Source of the DNA: Siderastrea radians
Taxonomy: Eukaryota; Cnidaria; Anthozoa; Scleractinia; Rhizangiidae
Direction: 5' to 3'
Assembly: GCA_964017195.1 (NCBI GenBank)
Contig: OZ024896.1
Location: forward strand, 1,736,001-1,800,000
DNA length: 64,000 nt
Below the pieces are notes generated by a model. It searched no databases and had not been told where the DNA came from. It was given only the letters and a program-made list of their open reading frames with translations. Shown here piece by piece: positions 12,884 to 22,774 of the stretch (its first letter is position 1; each line of letters starts with the position of its first letter). Made by a program: the position numbers and the translations under genes.

Positions 12884-13164
12884 GGGGAGGGGTGGAGGTT
12901 ATCGAATCTGTTAACTGCAGAATGTATTTTAGGCTTTGTTGGACACTGGAAAGTTGCATGGGTCCTGGAAAAGTCAGTAAAATTGTTTCCGAGAGAAAAT
13001 GGCAAGTCCTTCCACGCCTTGTATATTAAGTTTCTGTCACGTGTCTTACCGAAATTCATCGAAACCGAGAGTGAAGAGAGTAAAGAAGAACGGAAGGACG
13101 ATCCCGACTCGGCTCCAACTCCGCGCCCGAAAAAGAAAAAAGAAAGGGCTTCTCAGCGGAGCAG
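12884..13164 (+). CDS. Lysine-rich tail exon of unknown family (left copy)
   Basis: A 281-bp open exon lies between TTTTGTAG and GTACCTC. The reading includes AECILGFVGHWKVAWVLEKS, then HALYIKFLSRVLPKFIE, then an acidic run (ESEESKEERKDD) and a basic run (PRPKKKKERASQRS). The charged end could be a nuclear or nucleic-acid-binding tail. I do not recognise the hydrophobic first half. The right arm keeps the same exon, same length, at 48,898-49,178. It lies between the coiled-coil exons and the CXC exon, so it may belong to the same disabled gene. A retroelement origin is also possible. Confidence 0.5.
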
Positions 13165-13660
13165 GTACCTCAAGAAATGAATCACAAGGAACTTACGCAA
13201 AGTCGTTTGTGAGCCACGCACGACAACTGGAAGTTGATCGTTTCCCCAGCGGACGCTATTAGGTCCACAATGGTGGACACAGCGTCCGTGGCTCATGAAC
13301 TTCTCTGCTTATGTTCCCTAACGACAAAATTACCGCAACACTTTGCAGTGTTTCGCGGCGTTCCTGAATTGGCATTGCGAGACAAAGCTAATTTGTGAAC
13401 TCGAAACTAGCTTGTTTACATGCGCCCGCTCCTCTCAAGCGGACGGCTGTACACAGGCTAACTCGAAACTGGACGCAACGTGTGAGCAATGAAAGCGGTT
13501 TCTTTTTCTGTATTTCTTTCTTGTGTTCATTATGCCATCCATTCCCGTTGCGGGATATTAGAACCCTCAAATAACCTGCTCCCAACATTTACAACCTAAC
13601 ACAGCCTTTGGAAAGGGGTCAAAATAGAGCGACTGGGAACGACCCAGCACCGGAAGTGCT

Positions 13661-13732
13661 AGTCTCCTTCGTAGCCGATCCTCCCCGAGCGTTGCGTGAC
13701 TCCGGCCCGAGCGGCTGCGAAGGAGACTACGG
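13661..13732. repeat. GC-rich hairpin repeat, shortened left copy
   Basis: AGTCTCCTTCGTAGCCG is mirrored by CGGCTGCGAAGGAGACT about 40 bp later, giving a stem-loop. The right arm holds a longer version (47,874-47,968) with both inner arms, so the left copy appears to have lost part of the stem. Confidence 0.65.
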
Positions 13733-13798
13733 AAGTGCTGGCCGTGTTGTTGACTTTGCAGTTCTAAATTTTTTTCTTCTGTTCTCTGTTTTTCCACA

Positions 13799-13865
13799 GG
13801 GGTGCAATTGCACACGACAGTGTAAGACTAGAGCTTGCAAGTGCCGTGCTGAGAGTAGCCGGTGA
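13799..13865 (+). pseudogene. CXC (tesmin/MSL2-type) cysteine-rich exon, truncated
   Basis: After the acceptor TTTTCCACAG the reading is GCNCTRQCKTRACKCRAESS and then a stop. The C-x-C spacing matches the first half of a CXC/CRC zinc-binding repeat, found in MSL2, tesmin-family proteins and KIF4-type kinesin tails. The second half survives only as frame-broken cysteine codons (CRCQKK-like). A fuller version is at 48,136-48,345 in the right arm. It may be the kinesin-like gene's tail, but CXC modules also occur in transposon proteins. Confidence 0.6.
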
Positions 13866-14436
13866 AGCGAAAATTGCCGGTGCCAAAAAAAAAATGCGTG
13901 AACCGTGACAAGGTAGTGACGCTCATAACGTCAGCTTTCAATCTCCTTACGGTGGCCAATTTACCTTATCAACTCAGTTGATAAATCCAAAGCTCTGTGT
14001 TTTGCATTCCCACCAACGCAGTAACAGTTTCTTTAGAAACTAACCCCTTTGTTTGAATTTGGCTTCACTCAAGGTAGCCTCCTAAGCAGTGTAGGCGTTC
14101 TTTTGGCTCGTCACGTAATCCTCCCCGTGACGGGCCAAAATTTCGTCTGCTTAGGTAGTTAGTCGACCTCGCTTCTCTTGAGGATAGTTTGCTTGCTTCC
14201 TCCTTTTGTTCGTCCGTCTGTCGTCGGTCTTTATTGTGCCATTTTATGGTTTGTACAGGCAAGATCGTGGTTTCCACATCCCATATATGGGTCTCATCAG
14301 TTGCCGGGTTTGACTTTGTGAGTTGCTCTTTATGCAACCTCATGTTCTGTGCCTGTTTTATAACCCTGCACGAATCGAAATACTGGATTTCTATTGGCTA
14401 TAGGTAACCAACTGTCAAATGTGGTTTTAAGGGGCC
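13866..14436. other. Noncoding arm DNA with a retroelement 3'-end relic
   Basis: AACGTCAGCTTTCAATCTCC near 13,928 matches the 3' region of the GIY-YIG retroelement relic at 57,175. It is followed by ACCTTATCAACTCAGTTGAT, which is also shared with 56,490 and 57,210. A short hairpin around 14,095-14,150 is built on TTTTGGCTCGTCACG and its complement. No exon is recognised. Confidence 0.5.
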
Positions 14437-14980
14437 GTCGACATATTAACAAGTTCCCTGCTTAACGTTCACTGGACGTTTAGGGAGGGAGGAGGATAGG
14501 GAGAGTCGAGATTTGGACGTTAGAGTTGGGAAACTAAGACAAAACCAAAATAACGTGTTAAAAAGAAACTTTACTCACGTTGATGACGGAAAACGTACTA
14601 CAGTAGAAAATGAAAACAAACTCGGTGTCGCTGTGATCTGCGTAGTTTGAAGATGGCGCAAAAGTATTACGCGTTCGCTAGACTTTACAAACCCAATAAA
14701 AGTGCTCTGTATGGATAAACGATAACACCAAACAAAGCATCAGTGGTTGATTTAAAAAGTTCCATTTGAAACAATCATTAAGACCATTCAGCCTCTTTTC
14801 TATTCGGAATTCATTCCAATTACGATACAAGTGCGTCCACTTGTCACGCGTATAAATTAAGTCGTAGCGACTAAAGTAATCGGCTCTAGAAAATTATGGG
14901 AGTGCAAAATTCCGTGTGGACGTTAAGGAGGAGGGGCAAGTTCCCCGGACGTTAAGCGGGGAACTTGTGAATATGTCGAC
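14437..14980. mobile_element. MITE with GTCGACATATT termini (left arm)
   Basis: The ends GTCGACATATTAACAAGTTC and GAACTTGTGAATATGTCGAC are inverted repeats, followed inward by TTAACG and GGACG motifs on both sides. It is about 544 bp with no transposase. The right arm carries the same element at 46,533-47,077, so insertion came before the inverted duplication. Confidence 0.75.
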
Positions 14981-15195
14981 AGTCACACTCAATGTTAGAG
15001 ATTAATTAAGAGTTGTCTCACCTCGGCAGGTAGGGTAACCCTGGCAGGCAGGACATGGAAACGACTTCCAGGGTTCGTCACTGAGCAAAACACGCTGAAA
15101 ATGGACCGAAAAACGTAATGCAGTGGAATTTCGATTTCAAATGCTCCTTAGGTTAAGAATTGTAAGAAGTAATAAGTTAAGTATTGTAATTCGTA

Positions 15196-15477
15196 GAGCG
15201 GTTTTCAAATGAGTGTCGTAAAACCAAAACCAAAGCAATTACTCTGACCAATCACAACAGGAACAAAACACAAAATGAACCAATCAGAAATCAAATAAAA
15301 TACAAGCAATTGGCGCTAAGCGCGGGAAAACGCGTGCGAGCAAGTCACGATTGGTTTTGGTTTTACGCCTGATTGGTTGAGAAAGTGGCGCGAGTTTTTT
15401 TAACCAATCAAAGAGCCTGTAATGCAAAACCAAAGCAAACACAGCATTACTTTCGACACTCAATTGAAAAACTGCTC
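15196..15477. mobile_element. 282-bp MITE present only in left arm, TA target site
   Basis: The ends GAGCGGTTTTCAAATGAGTG and CACTCAATTGAAAAACTGCT are inverted repeats, flanked by TA on both sides. The right arm at about 46,320 has the uninterrupted target with a single TA, so the empty and filled sites are visible in one window. The interior is full of CCAAT-like and GATTGGTT motifs. A decayed relative lies at 37,140-37,285. Confidence 0.88.
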
Positions 15478-15559
15478 TAATAAAATTTAAGTTAGGTGTT
15501 GTAAGTAGTAATAAGTTAAGTGTTGTAATAAGTTATTTTATTGATTGTTCCTGAAAAGC

Positions 15560-15765
15560 CCCTTTGGGGAGGAGACAATAAAGAATGTATACAACGAACC
15601 TTTATATAACGAAGTCCTCGGTTTAACGAACGATATTTCTTACCCCAGTTATAGTGTAATGTATGGAAAAGAACCGCGAGATAACGAACCCTCGATTTAA
15701 CAAACCAATTTTCCCAGTCCCTTGGCACTTCGTTAAATCGAGGTTCCACTGTGTGTAGCGACAGT
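15560..15765. mobile_element. Tc1/pogo-like short element (left arm)
   Basis: One end reads GTTAAATCGAGGTTCCACTG, a terminus style common in pogo/Tigger-like elements. The other end carries TATAACGAAGTCCTCGGTTT, an inverted partial match. It is about 200 bp without a transposase and is present in both arms (right copy 46,035-46,240). Confidence 0.55.
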
Positions 15766-16251
15766 TACATCTGTTACTATTAAATTTATTACTGTGTATT
15801 TTAAAGGCTTTTTCGTTGTAACCTCCAACAATATTTCAGGAGAACAGTTTACATCCATCCTTTTCGAACCTGTCTTCTGTCAATCACGTATCTGTTGAAT
15901 CTGCTTAAGACCCTTCCGTTATGTCCGCTGATCCAACCAAAAATCCTCAAATATGAGCGATAGGCTATAACGGGAAATAAGAAGACAGTTTAGGTTAAAG
16001 TCCACTTAGGATGGCTGTAGCGAATCTCTCTTGAGTAATTCAACAAAAGATTAAACTCCAATAAAAACATCTGGCTTTTTGAAATGGTGAATTAACTTCT
16101 TGCAAATAATGTATGGAGACTAGTTCTATTTACCGCAGTTTGCCAGTGTGCTTTTGAAATGTTGTGACCTTCATCTACCGACTGAGAAAATGTAGGCCAC
16201 CTGATGTCTTTTTTGTGTCACGTTTCAGAATGCTTTTTTTTCCTCTTTAAG

Positions 16252-16360
16252 GTTCGTTTTGGGGCACTCAAAGTGTTAGAGGGTTTACATGCTCGACTGG
16301 GCAAAGATTTTATGGTGCTCCTGTCAGAGACCATCCCTTTCTTAGCAGAGCTCATGGAAG
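16252..16360 (+). pseudogene. HEATR1: Single exon of HEATR1/UTP10 C-terminus (left arm)
   Basis: An exon bounded by TTTAAG and GTGAGT reads VRFGALKVLEGLHARLGKDF followed by MVLLSETIPFLAELMEG. This strongly resembles the conserved C-terminal region of HEATR1 (yeast Utp10), a HEAT-repeat component of the U3 snoRNP small-subunit processome. I see no other HEATR1 exons nearby. The exon is isolated between kinesin-type pieces and phosphodiesterase exons on the opposite strand, so it is probably a captured or duplicated fragment. The same exon is at 43,453-43,561. Confidence 0.75.
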
Positions 16361-16919
16361 GTGAGTCACGCAACTTTCTCCGTAAACCTTCAGGTGGCTT
16401 TTTATCGAGTCACGCAAGGGTCTTGGCGATGTCTGGCATAACATCACGACTGGTATCGTCTCCTTTTGTAACGCAACGTACAGTGGCTTTTCAATGAGGC
16501 GCAGTAGTGGTCTTCTCGTTTCTTAGCATAACATGTCTTTTTTTAGCCGCACAAGCTTTCGTCTCGATTTGTAGCAAAACACCTGTCGCTTTGCACCATG
16601 TAACCTGCCCCAATAGTGACCAGCATCAAATATCTCCTCATCATATCAGTGCATTATAACACACACAGGTGATGAAAATTAAGGAAATGATCACCAAAGA
16701 TGAACTGTCTTGACGTCTTAACAAGTTCTCCTAATTGGCACTCAATAAAATGTATGGAGGCCAGTAAGGAGAATTTAAACAATGATGCCGGGGCTTAAAG
16801 GGTTAATTTGTAACGTGAAAATGATTTTTGCCTAGCGTCTTAAATTTATTTAAATTTTGTTTGTTTCCACAGGCTTTGAGCAACCAGAAGAGTGCCATCT
16901 GGAGAGAAACTCAACTTAC
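16361..16919. other. Noncoding stretch
   Basis: No exon or element boundary is recognised here. The stretch is collinear with 42,895-43,452 in the right arm. Confidence 0.5.
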
Positions 16920-18389
16920 CAATTGCTACGTCACTGTAGTTTTTTGCCACAATCCTCACGTAGATCTGTGTGTAGTTCCTAAACCAATAGGGCTTGCAAT
17001 CATACGTGTCAACTCTAAATGAAGAAACAAATAAAAAATGTTTTTAGCATTTAAGTAGTTAAGTCTCAGTCACTTTCGTATTTATATTCCCTTGATTAGG
17101 CGCAAAGGGTTTTGACAAGCAGGGTATTATAATGAGTCGAATCAAAGAAATATGCCAACCTTATTGTAACCTTACTACACGAATTCTTCACGACACCTAA
17201 ATTTCGCGAATGTCTCGATTTTCTTCAAAAATGCGGAATTAAAGTCTCGTGAAAATTAAGTGTCTTATCACGCTATTATTTCGAGGAAAGCTGTCTACAG
17301 GCACTGAAACACAAACAAAGTTGACTAAGGAAATAATTGATAAACTATTCAAAAGTATAGTCTTATCGCTACTTTCAATTAGTTCCCATAACATTTCCTT
17401 CATACAGTTCTCGAACCCTCCGTTCATCGGCTCTTTGTACAGAAGAAAAGGAGAATAATATTTTTCTGCTAAGCCCTCCTCTTCAGTCAGATAAAAAAAA
17501 CATTGCTTACCCTGCTGGGATGTGGCTGGCAATTATGGCTTTTTGTCCTTGGCCTTTGGCAAGTTTTAATTGGTTTTCCATCCAAGCTAACTGCTTTGTA
17601 GCCTCTCGATCAATTTCTACGCTTTCTTGCAGATTGATATGATTAATAAGCAACAGGACTTTGTAAAATGTGATACCATGATTAAAAATTATTAGACTCC
17701 CGCTACACATTCATCCCATTTTTGAACGTTTATGCAATTATACAGGCAGAATCAGACTTTCTTCAGCTATGTTACTCTTTCATTTATGACTTCAGGCAGC
17801 CTGGCTGACTGACCCAAGAAGAGCACCCCTTTGAAAACAATAATTTAGAATTTCAAGGGCTTCAAAGCCTGTACAATAACACAATGCCTTTTTTCCTTTA
17901 AAAATTACATTTCTGGACATTCTTAGTCGGGACTTAAACGTGGAATCCTTAATTTAACTGAAAGTTTGGCACTTGAGTTTTCGCTTACCCGTCGTCACCG
18001 AGATGAAGCTTAATTACCTCTTCGCGAGTAACATTCGTAATAGCATCCAACGAGTTTTCTAATAGAATTGCTGGAGAATCACAGCCAATCCTTCCATACT
18101 GTGCAATGTAATTTGCTGTAATGCTGTTTGCCGTCTGTTGTCGGCAGAAGAAACTATTTGAGATAGTTTTGTCATAAAATGGATCATAATGGCTATCGGA
18201 CAAGTGAATGAACTTGGTAACGTTGTTACTGGTTGTTGTCTTTTCAACCAATTTACTGGAGCAGTTGCTGAAAGTTTTATTACCATGTGCACTTTCATAA
18301 GTTACTATCAGAATCACAATTAATATACAACATATTACTGTTAGTACTCCAATCAGCCATCGTTTTCTTTTTTCATCTTTTGTGTTCAA
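16920..18389 (-). pseudogene. Acid sphingomyelinase-like phosphodiesterase, partial (left copy)
   Basis: Exon 17,989-18,389 encodes a short basic N-terminus, one hydrophobic segment (WLIGVLTVICCILIVILIV, a signal anchor) and then FIHLSDSHYDPFYD and LHLGDDG. The Asp/His metal-ligand start fits calcineurin-like phosphoesterases of the ASM/SMPDL family. Exons 17,511-17,625 (QLAWMENQLKLAKGQG, then AIIASHIPAG) and 16,920-17,014 (PYWFRNYTQIYVRI) follow on the minus strand with good splice sites. The exon for the central GNHD/E active-site motif is not seen. The upstream ATG used in the right copy is followed here by an in-frame TAG, so a start at 18,389 would be needed. Probably nonfunctional. Confidence 0.7.
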
Positions 18390-19098
18390 CTAAATAGTTG
18401 TCCAAAGCACTTCAGTCATACTCAGACTTAGGGTGCGTTTCTTTGGGAAAATCCAAATCCGGATTCTTGTATCCAAAAACGGATTTTGCGTTTCTTTACC
18501 TAAATCCGAAAATGGATGAATCACGGATTAGTGATCTGAAGAATCCACACTCCGAGTGGATACATCAGATCAAATCTAAATCCAGATTTTTAGGATTCAT
18601 GATCCATGCGTTTCTTTGGGGGACGGATCCGAAAATAGTACATCTGTCGAGCGGTCTTTCATGCAAATTTACTGGTCTCGCCATATTTTCTCTCGATCTT
18701 GCGTGACAAAACTTTCGATCGTGAAAAGGAAAATTCAGGTGATTATTCCGTTCCGTATATTTGAAAAGTTTTCTCCAAAAGTACAGACAGAAGCATTGAG
18801 ACGTCAGGATAACTTCATTTGTGTGCCATTTCTGTAATTCAGGGACCAGATTTTGCTAACTGTGAACGCAAATAGCGAGTTCACTTGAACTACTGCAAAT
18901 ACTGTCCTTGTTTATAAATTATTTGTATTCCATTCTAGTTGAATTCTTGGGCAGTACGAGAGAAATATCGTTCTGACATACAGCTATTTCGAGAAACGTT
19001 GTCGGAAAAAAGCAAAAAACTGCACAAGCCAATCCCGAAAGGTATTTTGGGATACGGTCAATGAATTTTAATAAGTCAATTGATACATTAAACCCGCG

Positions 19099-20424
19099 AT
19101 GCCTCGTCCGTACAGTGACGATCTTAGATGGCGAGCCATATGGATGAAGGAGTTTTTAGGTTATAGTGTAGATGATGTAGCGGCTACTTTATTCATGTCC
19201 CCAAGAACGGTGGAGCGCTATATTTTAAAATGCCTAAATACTGGCGAAGTAAAATGGGAGAAATTAGGGCGACCTTTGAATAGTTTTGCCATGCATCCAC
19301 ACGTGGAGTTCGTAATTATGGAAGCTGTTCTTGAACACCCGGACAAAACTCTTGCAGAGATTGCCTACGATGTCTACGAACAGACAGGGTCAGAAAATGT
19401 TGTTTCCAGCATATTGCGGTATTTGAAACGGAATAGTTTCACCCGCAAAAAGGTTTGTAAAATACTAGCTTTACTATAATAGGGCTTTTTATTTCGCAAA
19501 TTTGCATCATTTTCCTGGTGTGTCAATTTAAGCGTGTTTTATCATTTTAAGCTGGCAAGAATTGCCCTTCAAAGATCTGAGGAAGCAAGAGTACTTTTCA
19601 GGTCCAATGTTTGTCTCCTGGATCCTGAAATGTTGGTGTTTTTGGACGAAAGCGGATTTGTAAGTATTCAATTGCTGTTTTACAACTTTTTGTACTCTTC
19701 AATTATTTTTCACAAATCACAATTTTTTCGTCAACCTTTTACTTTTTTAGGACAAAAGACTTTCTCGCACCTATGGCTATAGTCTAGTCGGTAACAGAGC
19801 CACGGTCAAACGTCAGGCGCAGAACTGGGGACCGCGCATAACGGCCATACCCGTTATTTGTACGGAAGGAATGATAAAAGTGGGTATCTATCAGGGCAAG
19901 GTCGACGGGGCAAAATTTGAAGAGTTTGTGGATCAAACGCTCTGCCCTAACTTGCTTCCATTTAATGGCATCAATCCACGATCAGTGGTCATAATGGGTA
20001 AGCATAAAATTTCTTGCAACACTACGATGTGGCGGTGGTTATGAAATTAAATATTTTTGTAACTCCTCAGATACTTCATTCCCTTCCATTTGAAATTTAA
20101 ACCCTCTCTGATTCACGCGATTAGCATCACATTAATTTATTTCTTCCTTATTTTTCATTTGCCACAGATAATGCGGCTATCCACCACACCGACGCCGTAG
20201 TTAACAGGATTCATGCCGCGGGAGCAATGGTTGTGTTCCTTCCGCCATACAGCCCGGATTTTATGCCATGCGAAGAACTGTTTGCCCAAACAAAAAACTG
20301 GATCAGGGAAAATGACGCGGCCTGGCAATTTTGCCAGGATCCCAAATTTATGGTGGAAGAAGCATTTCTTCAGGTTACTGATGAACAGATCAGAAACTAC
20401 ATTCAACATGCCGAATACCTGTGA
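19099..20424 (+). CDS. IS630/Tc1-type transposase, four exons, apparently intact
   Basis: Exons 19,099-19,452, 19,552-19,659, 19,751-19,997 and 20,168-20,424 join in frame at GT-AG introns to give 321 residues and a stop. The N-terminus has a helix-turn-helix region (YSVDDVAATLFMSPRTVERY) and GRPLN. The catalytic triad is D in FLDESGF, D in VIMDNAAIHH and E in PDFMPCEELF, with 34 residues between the second D and the E (DD34E spacing). The usual NP(I/V)E is MPCE here. It would bind the element's ends and cut and paste at TA. No internal stop or frameshift is visible, which is unusual among the decayed elements around it. The first donor (GTTTGT) is weaker than the others. Confidence 0.9.
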
Positions 20425-20491
20425 TAAATAAACAAATGAATTTTATTCAGTGTTAATGACGAATGTTTGATTATTATCGCATATTAAAAAA

Positions 20492-22035
20492 CTACAAAGA
20501 ATTCATTTCTTTTAACAGTTTATCCTTTTGCAAAGAAAATTCGTTTTCTGTAAGGACGTCATCGTCTTTCAATGCTTTGAGATCCTTGAGCTGCTGAAGA
20601 ATGCTTGAACGCATACGCACCTACAAGTAGAAAAGCGTTTGGTTAAGAAAATAATACACATTTAAAGGCCGCTAGCATCTGCTAAGAAATGCCTCTCTTG
20701 CCTTTCTTTCAGCGCCATCCGTGGATTGTCCACTGACTTCACCTGATGTTTGACTTTTGAATGATTTTGAAGCCGCTTTCGAATTGCCAGTAAAAAATGG
20801 AACATTCGGAGGGTTATCTTCACTCTTGTGGGTTCCGTTAAGCTGTAATGGAATAAAATGATACAAATTGAACTATTCCTGTTTTCAATAGTTATTTTTA
20901 CGGACACCCGCCGATCTCAATTCGAGCTCATCAGAGGAGGTAAAGACAACATAAAACCTTGACCAATAATTATAATGGAGAAGTGTAATTCGTTGTTGCA
21001 AAATTAGCTCAAAACTTGTCCAAGGCATTTCAGTCTCAAGAACGTGCAACACGTGCGTTTTATGCTAATTTTTGTAGACATTTGGAAACAACTTCTGGCT
21101 GAAAACTCGCCTTAGAAAATACGAAGCAAACAATCTTATAAAAATATAGTCTGAAGGTGGATATGAAATTTAACTAAAGAAGGTGAAAATTACTCTCGGC
21201 AACTCAAATTTTCCTTACCACCATCCGCGCCCAGCAGCGCAATTTGAACTCGGGAAGAGTATGCTTCTCTCTAAGCCGTGAAAGACAAGAGTCGTAGCTG
21301 TTTTCTTCCTCTCCGTCCCCGCTATCATCTCGAGCACTACTGGGATTACCTAAGTCAGAATAGTGATAATCATAATCATTATCAATGAGAACAAGGGAAA
21401 AAATCTCACTTAACTTTTGGTGCAACAAAACGTGCAAAACATGGCTTATTGTGTTTCTTACCTTTTCTCTTTTTGCCCGAAGAACCCCTTGGAACGTCTT
21501 TATGTGGATCCACCCACAATGTTATCATCCCGTTTTTTACCAAAGAAAACGCTTCGGCGAGCTGGATTTCGGACGATATAGAGAATTTCTTGTTTCCGTC
21601 CGCGTAGTAGCCGATTTGGAAGGTCGTGTCGGTTGCTGGAAATATTTCCTCTTTACAATTCTGCAGAAAGTATTGCTTCAATTGCATGACTGTTGCAAAG
21701 CAAGGTACTTTCCTGACACTGTAGGTGTCGTACCTGTTTTTGTGGGCTTCTTTCAGCAAACGCAGACAGACGTCCATGGCGTCTCCTGCCATGTTTTTTA
21801 AAGATTTCACGGAAATGATGAAACTACCCAAAATACCTTTCGGGATTGGCTTGTGCAGTTTTCTGGGGTTTTTTTCCGACAACGTTTCTCGAAATAGCTG
21901 TATATATTGCGTGCCTCCAGCCTGTCTTGTTATGACAAAATAATCCTTTTTCGGATTTTGCGTTTCTTTGGTGTCGAAGAATCCATATGATCTGGGATCA
22001 CAAATCCGTTTTCGGATTTTCCCAAAGAAACCCAC
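20492..22035 (-). CDS. Accessory gene of the transposon: PB1-like and SHOCT-like protein
   Basis: The first coding exon ends at 21,462 before GTAAG. A start at MAGDAMDVCLRLL (about 21,790) is preferred because the longer reading runs through the inverted repeat to 22,035. It contains FQIGYYADGNKKFSISSEIQ and GMITLWVDPHKDVP, resembling a PB1 fold, then a basic GKKRKGKK. Exon 21,219-21,349 is acidic and ends LPEFKLRCWARMV. Exon 20,842 to about 20,710 contains SEDNPPNVPFF, and its donor may be GC type. The last exon, 20,492-20,620, reads SILQQLKDLKALKDDDVLTE, a SHOCT-like helical pair. The domain calls are by eye. Convergent with the transposase, so probably the element's second protein (protein interaction or oligomerisation inferred). 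Function unknown. Confidence 0.65.
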
Positions 22036-22364
22036 CCTAAATTATCTTAGCTGGTGTATTCTATTGCCATTGGCAGCTTTCTGGGTGTAAAGCTATGAGG
22101 GAAAATTTGTACAAGTTAGAATCTGTTAACTATCCTAACAAACATGACAAAAGAATTGTGATTATGATTGCGGCAAACATCAGCAAGTGACACGAACTTT
22201 AGTCAAAGACGACTGAAATATGAAAAATATGAACGTCACATGGACTGTTTCCCGGAGATAAAAAGTAGATTAAGGCTACCCCCCCCCCCCCACAAAAAGT
22301 GATGTTCATCCGTTTTTTTTTTCTATTTTTATTTATTTATTTTATTAGCCTCGCCTTATTAGCT

Positions 22365-22524
22365 GTCCTTGTTTGTGAATTATTTGTATTCCATTCTAGT
22401 TGAATTCTAGGGAAGTACGAGAGAAATATCGTTCTGATATATATATTGCGTGCCTGCAGCCTGTCTTATCATGTCAAAATAATCCTTTTTCGGATTTTGC
22501 GTTTCTTTGGTGTCAAAGAATCCG

Positions 22525-22527
<3 letters not shown>
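22365..22527. mobile_element. Internal-deletion fragment of the two-gene transposon
   Basis: Bases 22,365 to about 22,437 match 18,926-18,978 of the transposon and continue into a match with 21,899-21,988. Left and right subterminal parts are thus fused with the middle missing. The terminal GGGTGCG ends are absent. The fragment sits between the LINE's (TAA)n tail and its poly(A)/duplication edge. Confidence 0.75.

Positions 22528-22561
<34 letters not shown>
22527..22561. repeat. (TTA)n microsatellite, LINE tail
   Basis: About eleven TTA units (TAA on the LINE's strand) follow the last LINE sequence. They are best read as the LINE's simple-repeat 3' tail. Confidence 0.8.
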
Positions 22562-22564
<3 letters not shown>

Positions 22565-22774
22565 CACGGCTACAAGTTTAACTACAACAAGTTTAAATTA
22601 AACTACAACAAGTTTAAATTATACAGCAAACAAAGCACGGATACGATTAATTAACAAACCTTAACACAATATTACAATAGTTCTACAATATGCAAAGGAG
22701 AAGAGGGTGTAAAAGGTTAACTGATTACATAACTGATAGGAAACACACACACCATATTTCCGCTACACATTGAG

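Larger units (their letters stand above)
18431..22037. mobile_element. Two-gene IS630/Tc1-type DNA transposon, TA target site
   Basis: The terminal inverted repeats begin GGGTGCGTTTCTTTGGGAAA at the left and, on the complement, GGGTGGGTTTCTTTGGGAAA at the right. TA flanks both ends, and the empty site survives in the right arm near 41,380. Length is 3,607 bp. GCGTTTCTTT-type motifs recur inside both ends (near 18,435, 18,490, 18,608 and 21,960). An additional ~75-bp inverted repeat lies at about 18,979-19,053 and 21,830-21,903. It carries an intact transposase (plus strand) and a convergent accessory gene (minus strand), 67 bp apart. Confidence 0.9.
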
